Positions 1-8,341 are shown, counted from the first letter of the stretch. The stretch is 21,571 bases of DNA from CAYLNK01 sp964384675 (GCA_964384675.1 CAYLNK010000084.1:1-21571); one strand, 5' to 3'. Notes: a model not told the origin generated them from the letters alone. A program made the numbers and translations.

Positions 1-760
1 CCCAGACGGACCCGAGGTCCGCCACGGTCATGAGCGGCTGCAGCGCCTCGAAGAGACCGCCGGGCGTCACCCTCCGGTCGATGACGCGCCCCGAGAACGG
101 GGCCCGGAGCGTGAGCGTGGCACCGTCGGTCCCGGTGTGCGCGTGGTCGCCGGCGGTCGCCCGCAGGCGTGCGACCGCTTCCTCGGAGTCTCCGTACAGG
201 TGCAACGTCCGCTCGGCCGAGGCGACGGCGGCCCTCCTGGCGAGGTAGTCGCCTTCGCGAGCCTGGAGCTCCCCGGCGCTCATCGCCCTCGCCTCGACGA
301 GCCTCCGGGCCCGCTCGTAGGCGTTGGCCGACACGCTGAGGCTCGACAGCTCCTTCAGGAGCTCCTCGCGCGCCCGCCCGAGGTCGACGCTCTCGATCAC
401 GAGGAGGGGGTCGCCGCGCTTCACGCGGGCGCCGAGGTCCACCGGGATCGACGCCACGCGACCCTTGACGTTCGCGGCGACCTGGAGGAGCCGGTTCTCG
501 TCGTACCCCACGCTGCCGGTCAGCGCCAGGAGGTGCGAGAGGTCGACGACCTGGACCTTCCACGTGGTGATGCCGGCCTCGGCGATCGCCGCGGCGGTGA
601 GGCTCACGCGCTGGGGGGTCGCGGCCTCGCCGGCCCTCTCCACCTCCACCGCACGGCTCTCCGCCGCCGGTCCTGCCGGGCGGCCCCTGCCGCACCCGGG
701 AAGGGCGAGCGCGGCAGAGAGGGCGAGTCCGGCGACCTGGTTGGTGCTCGTACGGTTCAC
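1..760 (-). CDS. RND efflux periplasmic adaptor (CusB/CzcB-like), 3' end beyond window
   Basis: Membrane-fusion protein linking an inner-membrane RND pump to the outer-membrane channel; by family, heavy-metal export. The GTG at 760 opens a frame that stays open to the left edge (about 253 codons seen). It overlaps the stop of the outer-membrane factor as GTGA, and GGGAGGAAGG lies 4 bases upstream, so the start is well supported and translation is probably coupled. The N-terminus is a hydrophobic signal ending in ALPGC, a lipobox, so this looks like a lipoprotein. Barrel-sandwich features follow: GRVASIPVDLGARVKRGDPL, a helical hairpin rich in Glu, Leu and Arg, then the second lipoyl half with APFSGRVIDRRVTPGGLFE and VADLGSVW. 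The pump gene should follow to the left. The metal specificity cannot be read from this part. Confidence 0.88.
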   Translation of the reverse strand, partial: MNRTSTNQVAGLALSAALALPGCGRGRPAGPAAESRAVEVERAGEAATPQRVSLTAAAIAEAGITTWKVQVVDLSHLLALTGSVGYDENRLLQVAANVKGRVASIPVDLGARVKRGDPLLVIESVDLGRAREELLKELSSLSVSANAYERARRLVEARAMSAGELQAREGDYLARRAAVASAERTLHLYGDSEEAVARLRATAGDHAHTGTDGATLTLRAPFSGRVIDRRVTPGGLFEALQPLMTVADLGSVW

Positions 761-2016
761 GGGTCCTTCCTCCCTGGGGCGTCGTCGGGTCCGATGAGCC
801 GCTGGAGCTCGGCGAGGGCCACGGCCAGCTCGAAGCGCGCCTGGATCTCCTCGCGCTGGGCGTCACGGGCGGTCCGTTGCGCGTCGAGGAGGTCGAGGAG
901 CGAGGTCTCCCCCTCCTCGAAGAGGAGACGCGCCAGGCGGAGGCTCTCCGCCGCCGAGGGCACGAGGTCGCCCACGAGGGTGGCGACCTGCGCCGCCGAC
1001 GTGTCGACGTCCCGCCTCCGCGTCTCGACCTCGGTCAGCCGCGTCAGCCGGGTACGGGAGAGCTCCGCGGCGCGAAGGCGCGACTCGGCGCCCGCGCGCG
1101 CGACGTCGCCGCGGCGCGCGTTCCAGAGCGGGAGCGAGACGCCGAGCGAAGCGCCGAACGCCTCGCGGTCCAGCTCCTCGGCGTGGAAGAGGGAGAGGCC
1201 CAGGTCCGGGACGCGCGATCGGCGCGCGGCCGTGAGGAGCGACGCGGCCCTCGCCGCCTCTGCCCGGGCGCGGAGCACCTCGGGGCTCCGCTCCAGCCGC
1301 GAAGGCAGCGCCTCCCGGAGCGGCTCCGCGGCGTCGGCCGGTCGGGGAAGCTCACCGGCGAGGACGAGCGGCTCCGGGAGCGGGCTCGCCGCGAGCGTCC
1401 GCAGGGCCGCCTCGGCAGCCGCCGACTCGCGTTCCGCGGAGCGCAGCTCGCGCTGCTGTTTCAGCCACTCGACACGGGCCTTGATCCGGTCGACCTCCCT
1501 CGTCTCGCCGAGCGAGGCCCGGCGGCTCACGAGGTCGAGGAGCGACCGCGCGTCCCCCTCCGTGTCGCGGGCGACCTCGACGAGGCCGCGGGCCTCGAGG
1601 AGGCGAAAGAAGGTGAGGCGCGCGTCGATCGCGAGGCCCCAGCGAACCGCAGCGCCTTCGGCCCGGCGAGCCTCGGCGGCGTGGTCCGCCGCCTCGATGC
1701 TGGCCGCCCGCGCCGGAAGCCACGGTACGACCTGTGAGAGCACGACGCCGATCTCCGTGGCGCGCACGGAGGAATCGGCGGCGGACCGGCCTCGGCCGAG
1801 GCTCAGCTCGAGCGTCGGATCCGGGAGGAGCCGTGCCCCGAGGCGCTCGGCCTCGCCGGCGTCCTCCTCCGCGCGAGCGACCTGCGACGCCGGGTGCGAC
1901 CGCAGGACGGTCTCGACGTACGCGTCGATCCGGAGCGCGTCGTCGGCGCGGGCTCCGGCGGCGCCGCACAGGACGACGACGGCGAGCCGCGTGCGGCGGC
2001 GATTGGTGGTTCCCAT
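757..2016 (-). CDS. TolC/CusC-family outer-membrane efflux protein
   Basis: 419 residues. It is the outer-membrane channel of a tripartite efflux system and is translationally coupled to the adaptor gene by a 4-base overlap. The ATG at 2016 has AGGAG 6 bases upstream. An N-terminal signal peptide ends near residues 22-25 (GARA|DD). The rest shows the two tandem OEP repeats: long amphipathic helices rich in Ala, Arg, Glu and Leu, and beta-strand motifs around LLPDPTLELSLGRG and SLGVSLPLWNARRGD. The second repeat ends with LLFEEGETSLLDLLDAQRT, the classic CusC/CzcC-type signature, followed by FELAVALAELQRLIG. Length fits the family (about 400-470). Neighbours point to metal efflux rather than drug efflux, but the substrate is an inference. 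Confidence 0.92.
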   Translation of the reverse strand: MGTTNRRRTRLAVVVLCGAAGARADDALRIDAYVETVLRSHPASQVARAEEDAGEAERLGARLLPDPTLELSLGRGRSAADSSVRATEIGVVLSQVVPWLPARAASIEAADHAAEARRAEGAAVRWGLAIDARLTFFRLLEARGLVEVARDTEGDARSLLDLVSRRASLGETREVDRIKARVEWLKQQRELRSAERESAAAEAALRTLAASPLPEPLVLAGELPRPADAAEPLREALPSRLERSPEVLRARAEAARAASLLTAARRSRVPDLGLSLFHAEELDREAFGASLGVSLPLWNARRGDVARAGAESRLRAAELSRTRLTRLTEVETRRRDVDTSAAQVATLVGDLVPSAAESLRLARLLFEEGETSLLDLLDAQRTARDAQREEIQARFELAVALAELQRLIGPDDAPGRKDP

Positions 2017-2137
2017 TCATCTCTCCTGGCGGGCGAGAGAGCCGGCGCGTGGTCACCCGAGAGCCCGTTGCCCCGCAGGGAAGGGCTGGCGTCGGAGGTC
2101 CGGTCGCTCGCGCGCCGCTCGTTCGCGGTTCGGTCAG

Positions 2138-2222
2138 GGCTCGCCTCCCGAGGCGGAGCCGGCGGACGACGCAGAGCGCAGAGGGCCTTTCAGCAGAGCC
2201 GTAACGTGCTCAGCCGTTACGG
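2138..2222. promoter_or_regulatory. Two inverted repeats in the gap upstream of the efflux genes
   Basis: The 231-base gap (2017-2247) between the Cys-rich protein and the TolC-like gene holds no convincing gene. It contains a perfect 8-bp inverted repeat, CCGTAACG (2199-2206) and CGTTACGG (2215-2222), with an 8-base spacer. It also has an imperfect GC-rich dyad at 2138-2160 (GGCTCGCCTC facing GAGGCGGAGCC). On the minus strand both lie after the small gene and before tolC, so they could be an operator, an attenuator or an mRNA-processing hairpin. No T-run follows, so a simple intrinsic terminator is unlikely. Confidence 0.45.
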
Positions 2223-2247
2223 GACCGCCCTTGCCCCCGCGCCGTTC

Positions 2248-2550
2248 CTACGCGACGAGCGGCTTCGGGACGTGCCGGATGTCCGAGAGGTGGCCGTCGC
2301 TCGGCGCGAGCGGCATCTCCGCGCGCCGCGGGCCGTCCAGGGAGGCGGGCGCCGGCAGGCGCGTCGGCCGCGGCGCCACGGGGTTCGCGTGCGTCCCGCA
2401 CGAGCAGCTGGCGCAGGCCGGGGAGCAGTGCCCCGGTGCGGTGTCGGACGGGCAGGTCTCGAGGCACTCGGCGCCGAGGAGCAGCGATCCGAGGTTCGTC
2501 TCCTGCATCAGGACGACCGCGCAGAGCAGCACGAGAACCCGTCTCAGCAC
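2248..2550 (-). CDS. Small Cys-rich secreted protein of a metal-efflux locus
   Basis: 100 residues, GTG start at 2550. GGAGGT lies 14 bases upstream, which is rather far, so the exact start is less certain. A short hydrophobic N-terminus (RRVLVLLCAVVLMQ) looks like a signal peptide. It is followed by a Cys/His cluster running from GAECLETCPSD to CASCSCGTH, then a Pro-rich stretch and a C-terminal DIRHVPKPLVA. I recall small proteins with this layout (Cys cluster, Pro-rich linker, HVPK-like tail) next to Czc/Cus-type efflux genes, but cannot name a family. The cysteines suggest metal binding or sensing in the periplasm. It is the first visible gene of the minus-strand efflux cluster, 231 bases ahead of the TolC-like gene. 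A chance open frame is possible but unlikely given the signal peptide and Cys spacing. Confidence 0.65.
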   Translation of the reverse strand: MLRRVLVLLCAVVLMQETNLGSLLLGAECLETCPSDTAPGHCSPACASCSCGTHANPVAPRPTRLPAPASLDGPRRAEMPLAPSDGHLSDIRHVPKPLVA

Positions 2551-2586
2551 GGGACGACGATAGCACCTCCAGGCTCGTCTCCCGGC

Positions 2587-3732
2587 TCACGGCTTCGGTA
2601 CGGGCGAGCCCGGCGCGGGGCGTCCGGGGCTCCCCTTCGGCTCGGTCCGGGGCACGGGCCGGAAGGCGTAGACGTTCCCCTTCAGGGTCCCGATGTAGAG
2701 GATGCCTCCCTCGCTGCCGATGCCTCGTATGGTTCCCTCGAAGGACTCCTTCCAGCGCTCCTCCCCCGTTCCCGCGTCGAGAGCCCGTAGGTCCCCGCCG
2801 TCTCCCGCGACGACGAGACCGTTCCAGATTCGCGGCCGGGGCGTCGACCACTCCTTGGCCGCCGTCCGGCTCCACAGGACCTTCGCGAGGGAGGTCCGGA
2901 TCGCGAGCAGCTCGCTGCCCGTCGAGACGTACACCACGTCGCCATGGACGACGGGTGTGTAGCCCGGCGCCTGACCCAGCTCGATCCGCGCGACGGTGCT
3001 GCCGTCGGCGGGCCGCAGCCTGTACAGCTGCTTGTCGGCCGCGCCCACGATCACGTCGCCCTCCGCCGGGACCACCGACGTCGTGAACGGCGAGCCGAAG
3101 GAACGCTTCCAGAGGACCGAGCCGGTGGCCGGATCCAGGGCGTGCACCGTTCCGTCGACTCCGGCGAAAAGCAGCCGTCCGCCGGCGAGCGCGGCCGCGG
3201 CCGGGTAGCGTCTCTGGTCCGGCGAGCCCGCGCCGTGAAACGTCCACTTCACCGAGCCGTCGCGGCGACCGAGCGCCACGACGTGGTCGCCGACGCCGAC
3301 CGTGTAGAGGTTCTCCGCCAGCGGGAGGATGTCCGTCGGGAATCCCGAGATCCCGGGAGAGACCTGGTCCGCACGCGTCTTCCATCGCACGCTCCCCGTG
3401 TCCCGGTCGAACGCGTAGACGAGGCTCGTCGTGCCGTCGGTGCCGATGTAGACGACGTCGTCCTTCAGGAGCGGGTCTCCGTGGAACTGGCCGGCGCCGT
3501 CCGCCGTGACGTCGTACGACCAGACCGGCTTGCCGCTCCCCTTGTCGAAGGCGTGGAACGCGCCGGCGCACGAACCGATGAGGACCAGCTCCCCCACGAC
3601 CGTGGGGGTGGAGAAGACTCAACCGCCGGTCGCGACCTTCCACAAGGTGTCGCCCACCGGACCGGCCCCTCGGGCGGCGAAGGGCGCCAAAGCCAGGAGG
3701 AGAGCCGACACGGGACGGAGCGCTCGTCTCAT
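2587..3732 (-). CDS. Secreted PQQ-type beta-propeller protein, interrupted by an in-frame TGA at codon 38
   Basis: ATG at 3732 begins a clear signal peptide (RRALRPVSALLLALAPFAARGAG), then the first propeller strand, DTLWKVATGG. A TGA at 3619-3621 follows, and the same frame continues as VFSTPTVVGELVLIGSC to a stop at 2587. Without the TGA the protein would be 381 residues. About seven blade repeats are visible, with tags such as AFDRDTGSVRW, ALDPATGSVLW, ALDAGTGEERW and GTLKGNVYAF, as in BamB/PQQ_2 propellers; these usually act as extracytoplasmic scaffolds, and real PQQ binding cannot be claimed. A restart at GTG 3597 would give 336 residues, but it lacks a ribosome site and the signal peptide. 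So the gene is mutated, mis-sequenced, or read through the TGA (see hairpin entry). It is divergent from the gene at 3764, with 31 bases between starts. Confidence 0.8.
3591..3608 (-). other. Hairpin with GGUC loop 10 bases after the in-frame TGA (SECIS-like)
   Basis: In the minus-strand mRNA, CCCCCAC (3608-3602) pairs perfectly with GTGGGGG (3597-3591) around a GGUC tetraloop (3601-3598). The loop begins 17 bases after the TGA at 3621-3619. As I recall it, the E. coli fdhF selenocysteine-insertion element has the same GGUC apical loop, about 18 bases after its UGA. Unlike fdhF, no bulged U is seen in the stem. The hairpin is certain as sequence, but its function is only a hypothesis because GC-rich coding DNA often forms stems. 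Confidence 0.4.
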
Positions 3733-3763
3733 GCCGGGAAGTCTAGCGGTAGAGTTCACTGTC

Positions 3764-4315
3764 ATGAAGATCGTCGCGGCCCTCTGTCTCACGCTCGTCG
3801 CCTCGGGATCGCTCGCCCAGGAAACGAGGCCGTCTCCCGGTCCGGCGGCGGCGACGGATCCCTGGGCCTTCCTGCGCCGGCTCGAAGGCTCGTGGCGCGG
3901 GGCGGGTCAGGGCGAGCCGGGCCGCTCCACCGTCGAGCGCACGTACGAGCTCGTCCTCGGGAAGAAGTTCCTGCACGCCCGCCAGGTCTCCACGTACCCG
4001 CCCCAGGAGAAGAACCCGAAGGGCGAGATCCACCAGGACTGGGGCGTCTACAGCTACGACAAGCAGCGCCGGCTTCTGGTGCTCCGCCAGTTCCACGGCG
4101 AGGGCTTCGTGAACCAGTACACCGCCGAGGTCCCGGCGGGGGACGCGGTCGTCTTCACGACGGAGGCGATCGAGAACCTGCCGGCGAAGTGGCGAGCCCG
4201 GGAGACGCTCCGTCTGGTCGGTGACGCCGAGCTGAACGAGGTCTTCGAGCTGGCGGCTCCCGGCAAGGAGTTCTCGATCTACTCGGAGACGCGGCTCACC
4301 CGGGCGAGGCCGTAG
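3764..4315 (+). CDS. Secreted DUF1579/heme-binding-barrel-like protein
   Basis: 183 residues from ATG 3764. This start puts a signal peptide (KIVAALCLTLVASGSLAQ) at the N-terminus; upstream in-frame starts would destroy it. No strong ribosome site is seen. The mature part has the pattern of a small calycin-like beta-barrel (DUF1579/THAP4-like): it begins LRRLEGSWRGAGQGEPG, and continues with alternating strands, including ERTYELVLGKKFLHARQ, EIHQDWGVYSYDKQRRLLVL and EVFELAAPGKEFSIYSE. Such proteins are usually annotated by fold only; ligand and role are unknown. Its start is 31 bases from that of the propeller gene, so the two share a very short divergent control region. The hybrid kinase gene follows after 47 bases on the same strand and may be co-transcribed. 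Confidence 0.82.
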   Translation: MKIVAALCLTLVASGSLAQETRPSPGPAAATDPWAFLRRLEGSWRGAGQGEPGRSTVERTYELVLGKKFLHARQVSTYPPQEKNPKGEIHQDWGVYSYDKQRRLLVLRQFHGEGFVNQYTAEVPAGDAVVFTTEAIENLPAKWRARETLRLVGDAELNEVFELAAPGKEFSIYSETRLTRARP

Positions 4316-4362
4316 GAAGGAGTATCGTCGTCGCTTGCGGCCCTGACGCTGCGGGAGGCCCC

Positions 4363-7300
4363 GTGACGCGCTTGCTCCTCGTGGACAGCGAGCCAGAGAA
4401 CCGTACCCTCCTGCGGGACCTCCTGCTGGGGCAGGGCTGCGAGGTCGACGAGGCGCGGCACGGCGCCGAGGCGCTCGCCCGGGCCCGCCAGTCCCCGCCC
4501 GACCTCGTGATCTCCGACCTCCGGATGCCGGTGATGGACGGCTACACCCTGCTCCGGCGCTGGAAGGCCGACGACGGTCTCCGCCAGATCCCCTTCGTCG
4601 TCTGCACGGCCGCGGCCACCGACCCGAAGGACGAGTCGCTCGCGGTCGACCTGGGGGCCGACGCGGTCCTCCACGACCCGGACGGTCCCGAGCCCTTCAT
4701 GGCCCGCATCCGCGAGGTCCTCGCGGGTCAGACGCGCGCCGCGCCCTCGCTGCCGCACCAGCCGACAGGCAAGGAGAAGGTGCTGGAGCAGTACAGCGAG
4801 GTCCTCGTTCGCGAGCTGGAGGAGAAAGCCCTGCAGCTGGAGCGGGCGAACCGAGAGCTCCTCGCCCGAGAGGCTCGCCTCCGCGCCATCTTCGAGACCG
4901 AGCCGGAGTGCGTGAAGCTGCTGGCCGCCGACGGCTCGCTGCTCGAGATGAACCCGGCCGGCCTGCGGATGATCGACGCGGACTCGTTCGAGGAGGTCGG
5001 GAGCCACTGCGTCTTCTCGATGGTCGTCCCGGAGCACCGCGAGGCCTTTCGCGCGCTCACGGAGCGCGTCTTCCGCGGGGAGACCGGTACCCTCGAGTTC
5101 GAGATCGTGGGCCTGAAGGGCAGCCGGCGCTGGCTGGAGACCCACGCGAGCCCTCTGCGCGACGCCGACGGAGCGATCACGGCGCTCCTCGGCATCACCC
5201 GGGACATCACCGAGCGCAAGGAGTCGGAGGCCGCGCTGCGCCGCAGCGAAGCGAAGTTCCGCGCCATCTGCGAGGCCTCGCCGCTGGGGATCTTCCTCAT
5301 CGACCCGCAGGGTCTCGTCACCTACTCGAACCCCGCCGACATGCGGCTCTCCGGCCTCTCGTGGGACGACTCGATGGGCCTGAACTGGAGCAAGGCCATC
5401 CATCCGGACGACCGGGAGCGGGTCATGGCGGAATGGCAGGCCTGCCACGCGGCGGGCCGGCCCTACGCCGGCACCGGACGCTACCTCCACCCCGACGGCA
5501 AGGTCGTGAGGTGGGAGGTGACGACCGCACCGGTCCAGGTCGGGGACGCGTCGCTCGGACAGGTCGGTCTCGTCGTGGACACCACCGAGCGAAGCCTGGC
5601 GGAAGAACGGCTGCGGCTCGCGGTCCAGGCCTCGAACGTCGGGCTGTGGGACTGGGACCTCACGACCGACCGCGTCGTCTTCTCGCGAGAATGGAAGGCT
5701 CAGCTCGGCTACGCCGAGGACGAGATCGCCGACGAGCTCGGGGAGTGGCAGAGGCGCGTCCACCCCGACGACCTCGGGCCGGTGCTGGATCGGATCCAGC
5801 GCTCCCTGGCCCGGCCGGAGCCTCCGCACGAGGCCGAGTTCCGGATGCGCCACCGGGACGGCACGTGGCGCTGGATCTACACGCGCGCCGAGGTCCTGCG
5901 CGACGGGGAGGGGAAGCCCGTCCGCATGCTGGGCGGCCATCTGGACGTGACGGATCGCAAGAGGGCGGCCATCCAGATCGAGCACCTGAACCGCGTGTAC
6001 GCCGTGCTCAGCGAGATCAACCAGGCTCTCGTGCGCGGCTCCCCGCCTTCGGGGCTGTTCGAGTCGGCCTGCCGGATCGCCGTGGAGGCCGGCCGGTTCC
6101 GGATGGCCTGGATCGGGCTGATGGACGCGGCGACGGGCAGGCTTCAGCTGGTGGCGCACGCGGGCGCCACGCCGGACACGATCGCGCTCGTGAAGGTCAT
6201 CCTCGAGGACGGGACACCGGACGGCGGCTGCGCCCTGACACGCCACGCGCACGGGTCGGGCGAGGTCGCCGTCTGCAACGACATCGAGCACGACCCGCGG
6301 TCGGTGAGCTGGCGGGCCGCCGCGCTGGAGCGAGGCTATCGCTCGATGGCGTCCCTCCCGCTGAGGCTCGGAGAGACGATCGTCGGGACGTTCAACCTCT
6401 ACGCCGGCGAGGCGGACTTCTTCGACGCGGTGGAGCTGCGGCTCCTGGGGGAGCTGGCCGCGGACGTCTCGTTCGGGCTGGAGCTGCACCGGCGCGAGGA
6501 GGTGCGGCGGGGCGCCGAGCAGGCGCTGCGGGCCAGCGAGGAGCGCTTCCGCGAGCTGGCGGAGACCATCGAGGACGTCTTCTGGATCAGCAGCCCCGAC
6601 CGGACCGAGATGCTCTACGTGAGCAAGGCGTACGAGAGCATCTGGGGGCGCAGCTGCGCCAGCCTCTACGCGTCCCCCGAGAGCTGGCTCGCCGCGGTGC
6701 ACCCGGACGATCGCCACCGGATCCAGCACGCGGCGGGGACGCGGCTGGCGCGCGGGGACTACGACGAGGAGTACCGGATCGTCCAGCCGGGCGGGGCCGT
6801 GCGCTGGATCCGCGATCTCGCGTTCCCGGTCCGGAACGGGGCCGGCGCCATCGAGCGGATCGTCGGCGTGGCACGCGACATCACCGACCGGAGGGCCGCC
6901 GAGGAGCAGCTGCTGCGGGCCCAGAAGCTGGAAGGGATCGGACAGCTCGCCGGCGGCGTGGCGCACGACTTCAACAACATCCTCGCCGTGATCCTCATGC
7001 AGGCGGACCTCGTCGCGACGCGGGACGATCTGCCCGAGGCTGCCCGCAGCGGCCTCGAGGAGATCCGGGCCGCCGCGGAGCGCGCCGCCGGCCTCACCCG
7101 GCAGCTGCTCCTCTTCGGCCGGCGCCAGGTCATGCAGCCGCGCGAGCTGGACCTGAACGAGACCGTCGGCAACATCGCCCGGATGCTCCAGCGGATCATC
7201 GGAGAGGACGTCCGCCTGGACCTGCGCCTCCACCCAGCGTCGCTGGTGACCCGGGCCGACGCCGGCATGCTCGACCAGCTGCTGATGAACCTGGCGGTGA

Positions 7301-8049
7301 ACGCACGCGACGCGATGCCCGAGGGCGGGCAGCTCCTGATCGAGACCTCCGTCGAGGACGTGGACGAGGCGTTCGCCCGCCTCCGCCCCGACGTGCTGCC
7401 CGGGAGATACGTGCGGCTGAGCGTCAGCGACACCGGTGTCGGCATCCCCGCCGCCGTCCTGCCCCGGATCTTCGAGCCGTTCTTCTCGACCAAGGAGCCC
7501 GGCAAGGGCACGGGCCTGGGCCTCGCGACGGTCTTCGGGATCGTGAGGACCCATCGCGGCTGGCTCGACGTGAAGAGCGAACCGGGGCACGGCGCCCACT
7601 TCCGGATCCTCCTCCCGGCCAGCGAGGCGCCCGCTTCGCCCCCGGCCCCCGCGGCGGCGCGGCCGAGCGCCCGCGGCGGAGCGGAGACGATCCTCCTGGT
7701 GGAGGACGAGCGTCCGGTCCGCCACCTCATGCAGACGATCCTGGCGCGGCACGGCTATCAGGTCCTGACCGCCGAGAACGGGCCGGAGGCGCTCCGGATC
7801 TGGGGAGACCGGCGGGAGGAGATCGCCCTTCTCGTGACGGACCTGGTCATGCCCGGAGGCGTGGGCGGAGAGCAGCTCGCCCGGCGCCTGCGAGAGGAGA
7901 GCCCCCGTCTCGGCGTCGTCTTCGTGAGCGGGTACAGCGCGGAGAGGACCGGCGGGAAGGGCGAGCTGCGGACGGGCGAGAGCTTCCTCCAGAAGCCGTT
8001 CTCACCCGAGCGCCTGCTGGAGGCGGTGCGCCGGACCATCGATGGCTAG
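4363..8049 (+). CDS. Soluble hybrid histidine kinase: REC-PAS-PAS-PAS-GAF-PAS-HisKA-HATPase-REC
   Basis: 1228 residues. GTG at 4363 follows GGGAGG (4353-4358). No membrane segment is seen, so it is cytoplasmic. Order: receiver 1 (3-125, acceptor Asp52), coiled linker (about 130-172), PAS 1 (173-290), PAS 2 (296-408), PAS 3 (415-535), GAF (545-711), PAS 4 (727-842), HisKA with His868 in GGVAHDFNN, ATPase domain with N-box NLAVNARDAM from Asn976, G1 DTGVGIP at 1023 and GKGTGLGL at 1047, and receiver 2 (1107-1225) with Asp1160 and Lys1211. Phosphate should pass from His868 to Asp1160. Receiver 1 keeps Asp52 and Thr82, but the usual Lys is Asp105 (LHDPD), so it may not switch normally. No HTH output is attached; the final partner is not in the window. 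The stop overlaps the next reading frame. Confidence 0.95.
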   Translation: MTRLLLVDSEPENRTLLRDLLLGQGCEVDEARHGAEALARARQSPPDLVISDLRMPVMDGYTLLRRWKADDGLRQIPFVVCTAAATDPKDESLAVDLGADAVLHDPDGPEPFMARIREVLAGQTRAAPSLPHQPTGKEKVLEQYSEVLVRELEEKALQLERANRELLAREARLRAIFETEPECVKLLAADGSLLEMNPAGLRMIDADSFEEVGSHCVFSMVVPEHREAFRALTERVFRGETGTLEFEIVGLKGSRRWLETHASPLRDADGAITALLGITRDITERKESEAALRRSEAKFRAICEASPLGIFLIDPQGLVTYSNPADMRLSGLSWDDSMGLNWSKAIHPDDRERVMAEWQACHAAGRPYAGTGRYLHPDGKVVRWEVTTAPVQVGDASLGQVGLVVDTTERSLAEERLRLAVQASNVGLWDWDLTTDRVVFSREWKAQLGYAEDEIADELGEWQRRVHPDDLGPVLDRIQRSLARPEPPHEAEFRMRHRDGTWRWIYTRAEVLRDGEGKPVRMLGGHLDVTDRKRAAIQIEHLNRVYAVLSEINQALVRGSPPSGLFESACRIAVEAGRFRMAWIGLMDAATGRLQLVAHAGATPDTIALVKVILEDGTPDGGCALTRHAHGSGEVAVCNDIEHDPRSVSWRAAALERGYRSMASLPLRLGETIVGTFNLYAGEADFFDAVELRLLGELAADVSFGLELHRREEVRRGAEQALRASEERFRELAETIEDVFWISSPDRTEMLYVSKAYESIWGRSCASLYASPESWLAAVHPDDRHRIQHAAGTRLARGDYDEEYRIVQPGGAVRWIRDLAFPVRNGAGAIERIVGVARDITDRRAAEEQLLRAQKLEGIGQLAGGVAHDFNNILAVILMQADLVATRDDLPEAARSGLEEIRAAAERAAGLTRQLLLFGRRQVMQPRELDLNETVGNIARMLQRIIGEDVRLDLRLHPASLVTRADAGMLDQLLMNLAVNARDAMPEGGQLLIETSVEDVDEAFARLRPDVLPGRYVRLSVSDTGVGIPAAVLPRIFEPFFSTKEPGKGTGLGLATVFGIVRTHRGWLDVKSEPGHGAHFRILLPASEAPASPPAPAAARPSARGGAETILLVEDERPVRHLMQTILARHGYQVLTAENGPEALRIWGDRREEIALLVTDLVMPGGVGGEQLARRLREESPRLGVVFVSGYSAERTGGKGELRTGESFLQKPFSPERLLEAVRRTIDG

Positions 8050-8341
8050 CTTTGCTAGCCTCGAGCCCGTGGCCGCTCCTCCGCCCACGCCCCGAACGAC
8101 GGGCGCTTCGTCGGCTGCCGAACGACGCGAGGCGCGCCGGGCGACGCTGATCTACGGCAAGGTCTCTTCCTTCGCCGAGCTCGAGGCTCGAGATCTCGAC
8201 TACTGGAGCCGCGTCTCGCCCGGCGACAGGTTCCAGGCCACCGTCGAGCTCGTGCGCGACTCATGGTACGTTCAAGGGCACGGTGGACCTGTCCCCCGAC
8301 TTGATCGACTTGCTTACGGAGTTCGAAGGCTCCGGGGTTGA
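8042..8341 (+). CDS. Small partner protein of a nucleotidyltransferase (antitoxin-like)
   Basis: Up to 99 residues from ATG 8042, which overlaps the kinase stop by 8 bases. The first 34 or so residues are low-complexity, and no ribosome site is seen, so the true start may be later (for example GTG 8069). The conserved-looking part is GKVSSFAELEARDLDYW, then SRVSPGDRF and a C-terminal PRLDRLAYGVRRLRG. From memory, small proteins of the pattern 'SFAEAE...YW...SPxERL...RLxRVLxV' are commonly encoded directly before a DUF6036/AbiEii-like nucleotidyltransferase, exactly as here. The frame overlaps the downstream gene by 59 bases, which suggests coupled translation. An antitoxin or chaperone-like role is inferred from this arrangement only. 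Confidence 0.62.
   Translation: MASFASLEPVAAPPPTPRTTGASSAAERREARRATLIYGKVSSFAELEARDLDYWSRVSPGDRFQATVELVRDSWYVQGHGGPVPRLDRLAYGVRRLRG

Noticed and set aside
137..2563. An 808-codon open frame on the plus strand across the efflux genes
   Set aside because: It is antisense to clear TolC and adaptor genes, is Arg/Ser-rich with no domain, and arises from GC-biased third positions.
3619..3621. TGA read as Gly through a variant genetic code
   Set aside because: TGA ends several intact genes here, for example those at 757, 8341, 8846 and 13252, so genome-wide reassignment is excluded.
4279..7752. An 1157-codon open frame on the minus strand
   Set aside because: It lies entirely opposite the REC-PAS-GAF kinase, whose motifs are unmistakable; its own translation shows no domain.
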